Shown here piece by piece: positions 7,579 to 12,530 of a DNA stretch of 12,530 nt; position 1 is the stretch's first letter; each line of letters begins with the position of its first letter. Both the position numbers and the translations under genes were made by a program. A model generated the notes under the pieces. It was not told the origin of the DNA, made no database searches, and was given only the letters and a program-made list of their open reading frames with translations. This stretch comes from an uncultured Lachnospiraceae bacterium (lineage in GTDB: Bacteria; Bacillota; Clostridia; Lachnospirales; Lachnospiraceae). Location of the stretch: contig CAJOQO010000266.1 in NCBI GenBank assembly GCA_905236545.1, positions 1 through 12,530 on the forward strand, in the 5' to 3' direction.

Positions 7579-8370
7579 TTCTGACGCATTTGATTCGTAA
7601 AGAGCGGTTTTTTCCTGATCGGTGAAGGGAAGACTGTCGATTGTATCCACATAAAAGCGCTGGCCGGACCACGGACTGTCTGTTGCAAACAGGACGCGGT
7701 CTGTCCCGTGCTTTTTGCATAATCTGAAAAACCGCTCCGGATTCATCCCGTTCGGGCCGATCGAGAAAGCGGTGTCAAGATAGACAGGCGCGCCGGCCAG
7801 ATAGAGGCTGACCTCTTCCCAGGCGTCCCATCCCCCCATATGGGCAAGGACGAATCGTTCCGGCTGAAGCGTATCGATCACATGAAGAATCATGCGTACG
7901 GAAGCATAGTTGTGTCCGGGGATCCCGATGTCAATTCCCGCATGCGTCAGTACAACCAGCCCCAGGGCGCTGGCACAGTCGATGATACGCAGATACCTGG
8001 GGTCGTCCAGATCGCATCTCTGATAGGCAGGGTGCAGCTTGATCCCCGCAAACCCCTGTTCCTTCCGAAGGCGCAGCTCGTCTTCAAAGCACTCAAGATC
8101 CGGGTGGATGCCGGCGAAAGACAGGATTCCAAGCGAATGGTGATATTCCCTGTTCCGGTAAAGGCTGTCATTTACTTTATGAACCTGAAGCGGAGAGGTC
8201 ATGACGGGCAGGTTGACGCTCAGGCTGATGCCGGCCTCCTTCATGGAAGCGGCAAGACAGGAAGCGGTTCCGTCGGTATGCACGGGAATATGCGCCGCGG
8301 CGGAAAGAACCTCCAGCGTGCGCGGCGCGACATGATCCGGAAAAATATGTGTGTGAAAATCAATCTTCAT
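7567..8370 (-). CDS. TIM-barrel metal-dependent amidohydrolase (amidohydrolase_2 type)
   Basis: A 267-residue cytoplasmic hydrolase or decarboxylase of the amidohydrolase_2 superfamily. It has the full set of metal-site motifs: HTH at the N terminus (H6 and H8 of MKIDFHTHIF), H143 (VVLTHAGIDIG), H177 (FVLAHMGGWDAW) and D231 (VLFATDSPW). GIKLHPAYQ is also typical of the family. The substrate cannot be told; members include decarboxylases and lactone or amide hydrolases. The start at ATG 8370 places HxH where the family has it; an upstream TTG at 8409 would add 13 residues of poor quality. There is no Shine-Dalgarno, and an extended -10 sits 6 bases before the ATG. The gene is single, divergent from the phosphoesterase and convergent with the six-TM cyclase. 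No link to c-di-GMP is evident. Confidence 0.88.
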   Translation of the reverse strand: MKIDFHTHIFPDHVAPRTLEVLSAAAHIPVHTDGTASCLAASMKEAGISLSVNLPVMTSPLQVHKVNDSLYRNREYHHSLGILSFAGIHPDLECFEDELRLRKEQGFAGIKLHPAYQRCDLDDPRYLRIIDCASALGLVVLTHAGIDIGIPGHNYASVRMILHVIDTLQPERFVLAHMGGWDAWEEVSLYLAGAPVYLDTAFSIGPNGMNPERFFRLCKKHGTDRVLFATDSPWSGQRFYVDTIDSLPFTDQEKTALYESNASELLP

Positions 8371-8376
8371 GGAGAA

Positions 8377-8385
8377 AGTATAACA
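8377..8385 (-). promoter_or_regulatory. Extended -10 promoter placing the start site at the amidohydrolase ATG
   Basis: Reverse strand TGTTATACT matches TG-N-TATACT. Six bases (TTCTCC) separate it from the A of the ATG at 8370, which is the usual distance from -10 to the transcription start. The mRNA would be leaderless. Confidence 0.5.
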
Positions 8386-8416
8386 CAGCTTTGTGGAATT
8401 GTGGTACAAAGGTCAT

Positions 8417-8422
8417 TATAAT
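8417..8422 (+). promoter_or_regulatory. -10 element for the metallophosphoesterase gene
   Basis: TATAAT on the plus strand. TGGAAT (8394-8399), 17 bases upstream, is a half-matching -35. The start near 8429 gives a leader of about 80 nt. The promoter region is shared back-to-back with that of the amidohydrolase gene. Confidence 0.5.
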
Positions 8423-8508
8423 ATGCTGAAAGGGGCCGTGAATAGTAACGTGAACAGGAACAATCCCCGTTTCTGCTCACAGCCGCACTGCGATCCAGAG
8501 GTTCTAAT

Positions 8509-9627
8509 ATGGGTGCTTTCATCGTAATCGTCTTATCTGTCGCGGCAGGGATCATTGCCTGCATGATCTACATCTGTTCCCGCAGCGCGCGCTTTCCATT
8601 CATACAGAGACTTTCAGGCGGCAGCATCAGAGCAGGGAAGTGGATCAGCTTTGCAATCTATCTGGCTGCGGGCATCATCCTGTACCTGACCATGAATCTG
8701 GTCAATACCGCGATTGTCATCCTTCATTTCGGCGGCTTCTGGCTGCTGAGTGAGCTGATCTTCTGGATCCTGCGCAAAAACCTGCACAGGAGGTTCAGAG
8801 AATACCTGCCCGGACTGTGTGCCATTCTTTTCACCATATGCTATATGACGGCGGCATGGTATCTGTGTACACATGTGTGGGAGAAGGACTACGAACTGGA
8901 AAGCTCCCGGCTGAAGGGGGATCTCAGGATCGTCCAGTTCGCCGATTCCCATGTGGGAGCGACCTTTCACGCGGACGGACTTCTCAGGTATGTTCATGAG
9001 ATCAATGAGCTCCATCCGGATCTTGTGTTGATCACCGGCGATTTTGTCGATGACGACACCAGCAGGGAGGATATGCTGGGAAGCTGTGAAGCGCTCGGAG
9101 CGCTTGAGACGAAGTATGGCGTGTTTTTCAGCTACGGAAACCATGACAAAGGGTACTACAGAGAAGAAGCGAGAGGCTGGAGCAGCGCCGGGCTTTATGA
9201 GAATCTCGAAAAGAATCATGTAACTGTTCTGCAGGATGAAGCACAGCTGATCGATGAACGCTTTTATGTCATAGGACGCGCGGACCGGTCGGAGCTGTCC
9301 CGGGGCGGAACGAGACAATCGCCGGCGGAGCTCATGGACGGGCTGGAGCAGGATCTGTACCGGATCGTTCTGGATCATCAGCCGGTGGAATATGACGCAG
9401 AAGCGGCCGCAGGCGCGAACCTGGTGCTGAGCGGTCATACCCATGGCGGACAGTTTTTCCCCTTCAACAATATAGGCGTCCTGACAGGGGAGTATGACCG
9501 GAGCTACGGGCATGAGCGAAGAGGGGATACCGACTTTATCGTCACTTCGGGAATCAGCGACTGGAGCCTGATCTTTAAGACCGGCTGCCGTTCCGAGTAC
9601 GTGGTGGTGGACGTCCATGGAACATAA
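8509..9627 (+). CDS. Membrane-anchored calcineurin-like metallophosphoesterase (YkuE/YaeI-like)
   Basis: A 372-residue protein with about four N-terminal TM segments (roughly 4-22, 45-70, 72-88, 100-120) followed by a dinuclear-metal phosphoesterase domain. The motifs are complete and in order: D146-S-H148 (ADSHVG), GD178 (ITGDFVDDD), GN211-H212-D213, H290 (LDHQP), and H310/H312 (SGHTHGGQ). Enzymes of this type hydrolyse phosphodiester or pyrophosphate bonds, some on lipid-linked or cell-envelope substrates; the catalytic domain could lie on either side of the membrane. ATG 8509 has AGAGG (8497-8501) 7 bases upstream. It is probably transcribed alone, ending at the hairpin 9630-9655. The substrate is unknown. 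A role in c-di-GMP breakdown is not supported, since the known c-di-GMP phosphodiesterases are EAL or HD-GYP proteins. Confidence 0.9.
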   Translation: MGAFIVIVLSVAAGIIACMIYICSRSARFPFIQRLSGGSIRAGKWISFAIYLAAGIILYLTMNLVNTAIVILHFGGFWLLSELIFWILRKNLHRRFREYLPGLCAILFTICYMTAAWYLCTHVWEKDYELESSRLKGDLRIVQFADSHVGATFHADGLLRYVHEINELHPDLVLITGDFVDDDTSREDMLGSCEALGALETKYGVFFSYGNHDKGYYREEARGWSSAGLYENLEKNHVTVLQDEAQLIDERFYVIGRADRSELSRGGTRQSPAELMDGLEQDLYRIVLDHQPVEYDAEAAAGANLVLSGHTHGGQFFPFNNIGVLTGEYDRSYGHERRGDTDFIVTSGISDWSLIFKTGCRSEYVVVDVHGT

Positions 9628-9629
9628 GG

Positions 9630-9655
9630 GGTTGGATCACGATAGTGATCCAACC
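9630..9655 (+). terminator. Perfect 11-bp hairpin after the phosphoesterase gene
   Basis: GGTTGGATCAC and GTGATCCAACC surround a GATA tetraloop, beginning 2 bases after the stop codon. A T-run (9670-9675) lies 14 bases beyond the stem rather than directly after it. It may be a weak or modified terminator, an mRNA 3'-end stabiliser, or a protein-binding palindrome. Confidence 0.5.
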
Positions 9656-9725
9656 GCACAGGTGGAAACTTTTTTCCGAAATCAGCGTTTCCCTGACCCG
9701 TCGGCGGAAATCTGTGCTGACTGTG

Positions 9726-9754
9726 TTGACAGGGGAGGCTGAATCAGATATATT
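9726..9754 (+). promoter_or_regulatory. Strong sigma-A promoter of the ABC transporter operon
   Basis: TTGACA (9726-9731), a 17-base spacer and TATATT (9749-9754): a consensus -35 and a good -10. Transcription should start near 9761, about 134 bases before the first ATG. Confidence 0.8.
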
Positions 9755-9760
9755 ACCCGC

Positions 9761-9894
9761 TATAGGAGTAGGTAATTGTCCGTAAGGAATGGTAAGGAAG
9801 GACTGAGTGCAGTCTGCACCGATGATCGCTGTATCGTTCCGAAGGACACAGATTGTGTGCGGATCGATGATCCGTATTCTGAAAGGAGAGGGTT
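9761..9894 (+). promoter_or_regulatory. Structured 5' leader of the transporter operon
   Basis: About 134 bases lie between the predicted start and the ATG. They hold GTCC (9778-9781) pairing with GGAC (9800-9803) around a tandem GTAAGGAA repeat (9782-9789, 9792-9799). Two mutually exclusive hairpins follow: GACTG-AGTG-CAGTC (9801-9814) and GTGCA-GTC-TGCAC (9807-9819). Then come ACACA-GAT-TGTGT (9846-9858) and CGGATC-GAT-GATCCG (9860-9874), ending 7 bases before the ribosome binding site AAAGGAGAG (9882-9890). No T-run terminator is seen, so control of translation or stability is more likely than attenuation. No known riboswitch class is recognised. Confidence 0.45.
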
Positions 9895-10824
9895 ATGGTT
9901 AGATTCAGAAAAGGACTGGGGATTCTTCTGGCGGCTTCGCTGGCAATTGTTCCTGCATCCGCATCTTACGCGGAAGATACTTCAAACGCGGCGGCGATTG
10001 ACAAAGAGGCGTTTGACAGCCTTCTCGCGGAGGGGGCAACCGCTCAGGAGGATGTGATCAGCGCAAATGAATGGGCGGATGCCGTCAGGGATGCAGGCGT
10101 CCTGAAGGTTGGAGGAGTACCTACCTCCTTCCTGTTCAGCCAGCTTGATGAGACGGATAACGGGCTGCGCGGATTTGACGCGGGTCTGTTCCAGCTGCTT
10201 GCCCGCTACATTCTCGGTGATGAGGCAGCGTACGAGCTGACGCAGGTGGATTCGAGCACACGCGAGTCCGTGCTTCAGAGCGGACAGGTTGACTGTGTGT
10301 TTGCGACCTATTCGATCACGGACGCACGCAAGGAGGTGATCTCCTTTGCAGGTCCCTACTATACATCCAGGCAGGCTGTCCTGGTCAGGGCAGGCAATGA
10401 AGACATCAAAGGAGTCGATGACCTTGGAGGAAGGATCGTTGCGACGCAGGCAGGCTCCACCGGCCCGGATATTCTTGCGGAATATGCGCCGGAGGATGTG
10501 GAGATCCAGGAATTCGAGACGGATCAGGAAGCACGCACCGCGCTGGAGCTGGGCCGTGTTGATGCGTATGTCACGGATTACACGCTGCTTCTGAACGCGA
10601 TCGTCAAGAATCCGGATACGTATGAGATTGCCGGAGAGCAGTTTGGCCCGGAGGATAACTACGGCGTCGGCCTTCCGCTTGATTCTGACGGCGTTGCTTT
10701 CGTCAATGAATTCCTTGAGAAGGTCATTGAAGACGGTACCTGGGAAAAGCTGTGGCAGATCTGCCTTGGCGACCGCACCGGGATCGATACCGCACCGGAA
10801 GCACCCACGGTAGGCGAAGACTGA
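9895..10824 (+). CDS. Amino-acid ABC transporter substrate-binding protein (SBP family 3)
   Basis: A 309-residue extracytoplasmic receptor for a polar amino-acid importer. The signal peptide spans 1-26 with a type I cleavage site (SYA-ED), and there is no lipobox cysteine. After a linker, the family-3 fold starts at about 64 (AGVLKVGGVPTSFLF). Ligand-site motifs: the carboxylate-binding Arg R145 (SITDARKEVISFAGPYYTS), GSTGPDILAEY, and D228 (VDAYVTDYTLL) for the alpha-amino group. ATG 9895 follows AAAGGAGAG. It is the first gene of the importer operon; the permeases that follow resemble GluC/GluD of actinobacteria, so glutamate or a related amino acid is my best guess. The unanchored form is odd for a Gram-positive importer. 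Confidence 0.92.
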   Translation: MVRFRKGLGILLAASLAIVPASASYAEDTSNAAAIDKEAFDSLLAEGATAQEDVISANEWADAVRDAGVLKVGGVPTSFLFSQLDETDNGLRGFDAGLFQLLARYILGDEAAYELTQVDSSTRESVLQSGQVDCVFATYSITDARKEVISFAGPYYTSRQAVLVRAGNEDIKGVDDLGGRIVATQAGSTGPDILAEYAPEDVEIQEFETDQEARTALELGRVDAYVTDYTLLLNAIVKNPDTYEIAGEQFGPEDNYGVGLPLDSDGVAFVNEFLEKVIEDGTWEKLWQICLGDRTGIDTAPEAPTVGED

Positions 10825-10828
10825 TTGC

Positions 10829-10909
10829 GGCGGCTGATAAAGCAGCTGTGCTCATCCGGGGAACACTGATGAGATCGGTGCTTCCCCGGTGATCATTTTG
10901 CGGGCCGCC
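10829..10909 (+). promoter_or_regulatory. Intercistronic stem-loop between binding protein and permeases
   Basis: The core hairpin at 10856-10889 is CCGGGGAA paired with TTCCCCGG, then CACTGAT paired with ATCGGTG (one G-T), with a GAG loop and one bulged C: 15 bp in all. An outer stem pairs GGCGGC (10829-10834) with GCCGCC (10904-10909), and a small AGCA/TGCT hairpin sits inside at 10841-10852. Only ATTTT follows the core stem, so full termination is unlikely. The position fits partial termination and 3' protection of the binding-protein mRNA, which lets the receptor exceed the permeases. Confidence 0.65.
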
Positions 10910-10940
10910 GGAGCACAAGGAAAGGATCAGGAGGTTTTTC

Positions 10941-11600
10941 ATGAGCATCTCCCAGCTTCTGGAGCAGTACGGAGAAGAATACCTGAAGGCGCTTCTGACA
11001 ACATGGGAGCTGACGGCGATCTGCTTTCTTTCCGCGTTTGTTCTCGGTATACTGATCACTGTCATGCGTGTCAGTCCGATCCGTCCGCTCCGGGTATTCG
11101 CGGATCTTTATGTTCAGATCTTCCGGAACATTCCCGGAGCATGTCTTCTGATCCTGCTGGTATACGCCCTTCCTTATCTGAAGATCCTGCTGTCCTATTT
11201 TACCTGCGTAGCGATCGCCGCCTCCCTGATTCCGGCAGCTTTCTGTTCGGAATACCTGATGGCCGGCATCAATACGATAGCGCCCGGACAGATCGAAGCC
11301 GCCCGTGCGCTGGGCATGACATTTCCTTTGATGATCCGCAGGATTGTCATCCCGCAGGCGCTCCGCTCCAGCGTCCTGCCGCTGACGAATCTGCTGACTG
11401 CAACGATGCTGACGACAGCGCTCGCCTCACAGGTTCCGCTGAATCCGAGAGAACTGACCGGCCTTGTATCCCACATCAATACACATGCTGTGGGCGGTGT
11501 GATGGCGTTTCTGATCTCAGCCTCCCTCTATTGTGCGACAGCGGTTGTGATCGGACAGATCGGCAATCTGATTGACCGGAAAGTGAGGATCCTGAGATGA
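10941..11600 (+). CDS. Amino-acid ABC transporter permease, HisM/GluC type
   Basis: A 219-residue integral membrane subunit that forms half of the transport channel. The EAA loop that docks the ATPase lies at 119-140 (EAARALGMTFPLMIRRIVIPQA). VMRVSPIRPLRVFADLYVQIFRNIPG is the typical N-terminal segment of the HisMQ/GlnP family and resembles GluC. AGGAGG at 10929-10934 is ideally spaced from the ATG. The gene overlaps the next permease by 4 bases (ATGA at 11597-11600), implying coupled translation and a heterodimeric channel. Length is normal for the family. Confidence 0.92.
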   Translation: MSISQLLEQYGEEYLKALLTTWELTAICFLSAFVLGILITVMRVSPIRPLRVFADLYVQIFRNIPGACLLILLVYALPYLKILLSYFTCVAIAASLIPAAFCSEYLMAGINTIAPGQIEAARALGMTFPLMIRRIVIPQALRSSVLPLTNLLTATMLTTALASQVPLNPRELTGLVSHINTHAVGGVMAFLISASLYCATAVVIGQIGNLIDRKVRILR

Positions 11601-12424
11601 ACAGGGGAAGCTTATCTGCCAGGGACATGCTCTATGAGGAACCGGGGCCGAAGACAAAACGGAGAATCCGGATCGTAACGATCCTTTCCCTGGTTCTGCT
11701 CGCCGCTTTGGCCGCGGCTATCGTGCACAGGTTTTACGTTACCGGCCAGCTCGACCAGAAGTACTGGTTTTTCTTCGCAAGAGGAACTACCTGGATATTT
11801 CTCGCGAAAGGGCTTCTGGGAACGCTTCTGGCTGCGCTCATGGCCGGGGCGCTCGCCTTCGCTGCGGGATTTCTTCTCATGCTTGGCAGGATCAGCTCGC
11901 TGCGCGTGCTGAGAGGAATCTGTACCGCACTGGTCGAATTCACCAGAGGCGTACCGACGCTTCTGTTTATCTATTTCTTCTTTCTGGTGATTCCTCAGTT
12001 CGGGGTCAGAATGGACGCGTTCTGGAAAATATCGATCCCTGTCGCAATCTCTGCCTGCGGCGTAGTCGCGGAGGTCTTGCGTTCCGGCGTGAATTCGGTT
12101 CCGAAGGGACAGACGGAGGCGGCGCTGTCTCTCGGCATGCGGAAGAGGAGCGTCTTCTTAAAGGTCGTGTTTCCGCAGGCGATCCGTTTTGTGATCCCCG
12201 CATTGATCGCAGAGATGGTGATCGTCGTGAAGGACACAACCTTTGCCTATGTCGTGAATTTCCCGGATCTGATGCAGAACGCGAAGGTTCTGATCTCCAA
12301 CTACGATGCCCTGCTGTCGGTCTATCTGGTTGTAGCCGTTATCTATATAGCGATCAATTATCTGCTGAACCGGCTGTCCGGAAGAATAGCGGCAGGACAG
12401 AACCTCACCGTAAAGCGTGCGTAG
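11597..12424 (+). CDS. Amino-acid ABC transporter permease, GluD type
   Basis: A 275-residue second permease, longer than its partner because of an N-terminal cytoplasmic tail and an extra TM (about 25-45). The tail (MLYEEPGPKTKRR) and YVTGQLDQKYW strongly recall actinobacterial GluD (LYDAPGPKGRR, GQLDPEKW) from memory. The EAA loop is at 174-195 (EAALSLGMRKRSVFLKVVFPQA), and VKDTTFAYVV at 211-220 matches the family's conserved K-(D/N)-(T/S)-S region. It should pair with the upstream permease. Its start is inside the stop of that gene, with GAGG (11585-11588) upstream. The ATPase gene follows after 28 bp. Confidence 0.93.
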   Translation: MNRGSLSARDMLYEEPGPKTKRRIRIVTILSLVLLAALAAAIVHRFYVTGQLDQKYWFFFARGTTWIFLAKGLLGTLLAALMAGALAFAAGFLLMLGRISSLRVLRGICTALVEFTRGVPTLLFIYFFFLVIPQFGVRMDAFWKISIPVAISACGVVAEVLRSGVNSVPKGQTEAALSLGMRKRSVFLKVVFPQAIRFVIPALIAEMVIVVKDTTFAYVVNFPDLMQNAKVLISNYDALLSVYLVVAVIYIAINYLLNRLSGRIAAGQNLTVKRA

Positions 12425-12452
12425 GCGGTGTATGAAGAAAGGCTGCGATTGC

Positions 12453-12530
12453 ATGAATGAGAAACGAGAATGCGTGATTGAGCTGCGTCATGTGGAGAAG
12501 CATTACGGTGACCTTCATGTCCTCAGGGAC
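12453..12530 (+). CDS. Amino-acid ABC transporter ATPase, N-terminal fragment
   Basis: The frame runs off the right edge. The 26 visible residues, MNEKRECVIELRHVEKHYGD then LHVLRD, match the start of polar amino-acid ABC ATPases (IxLxnVxKxyGxxxVLxd). Walker A lies just outside the window. It is the cytoplasmic motor for the two permeases upstream. The start could instead be ATG 12432, which adds seven residues (MKKGCDC); I prefer 12453 because AAAGG (12438-12442) lies 10 bases upstream, whereas GGCGG before 12432 is too close. Confidence 0.85.
   Translation, partial: MNEKRECVIELRHVEKHYGDLHVLRD

Noticed and set aside
8614..9618. Minus-strand open frame (334 codons) opposite the phosphoesterase
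   Set aside because: The plus strand carries every metallophosphoesterase motif; the minus-strand product is unrecognisable.
9764..9790. Resemblance of the leader start (GGAGTAGGTAATT) to the THF riboswitch 5' end
   Set aside because: The matching 3' half, with a GCGGTG segment and closing CTCC, is absent, so the similarity is probably chance.
9761..9894. c-di-GMP riboswitch (GEMM or class II), T-box or lysine riboswitch
   Set aside because: The conserved cores of these classes were not found, and there is no terminator hairpin with a T-run.
1..12530. CRISPR array, tRNA/rRNA, IS element, phage or defence genes
   Set aside because: No regularly spaced repeats, cloverleaf, transposase, integrase or terminal repeats were seen on either strand.

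Overview
The window reads as a moderately GC-rich (low-to-mid 50s % by eye) low-GC-Gram-positive-type genome, most likely a Clostridia/Lachnospiraceae-like gut or environmental anaerobe. The evidence is purine-rich AGGAGG-type ribosome binding sites, short operons, sigma-A-type promoters, and the protein families and their style. The exact taxon cannot be read from the sequence. No rRNA, tRNA, CRISPR, IS element or phage gene was seen, and nearly all of the window is coding.

Layout. (1) 2-133: the 3' end of a gene that looks like an MscS-type mechanosensitive channel. (2) 210-7578: a cyclic-di-GMP signalling block of four membrane proteins. A Cache-HAMP-GGDEF cyclase runs forward (210-1643). 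Tail-to-tail with it is a reverse-strand two-gene operon: a 973-residue receptor with two extracellular solute-binding domains, a degenerate GGDEF and an intact EAL phosphodiesterase (6241-3320), translationally coupled to a second Cache-HAMP-GGDEF cyclase (3320-1680). Divergent from that operon is a six-TM GGDEF cyclase (6460-7578) with a near-consensus promoter. (3) 7567-8370: a reverse-strand TIM-barrel amidohydrolase that may be translated from a leaderless mRNA, overlapping the preceding gene tail-to-tail by 12 bp. (4) 8509-9627: a membrane-anchored calcineurin-like metallophosphoesterase, followed by a perfect 11-bp hairpin. (5) 9726 to the end: an amino-acid ABC uptake operon with a strong promoter, a structured leader of about 134 nt, a solute-binding protein, a large intercistronic stem-loop, two permeases overlapping by ATGA, and the start of the ATPase. 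The second permease recalls actinobacterial GluD, so glutamate or a related amino acid is a reasonable substrate guess.

How it may work together. Three predicted active diguanylate cyclases with different sensor inputs face one predicted active phosphodiesterase whose sensor is built from amino-acid-type binding domains. An amino-acid importer lies just downstream. A plausible inference is that extracellular nutrient, perhaps amino acid, is read into c-di-GMP level. Only domain content and proximity support this link. No c-di-GMP effector (PilZ, GEMM riboswitch) is visible. The most unusual features are the tandem-SBP GGDEF-EAL receptor coupled to a cyclase, the lack of RxxD inhibition sites in all the cyclases, the solute-binding protein with no lipobox cysteine, and the structured RNA elements of the transporter operon.
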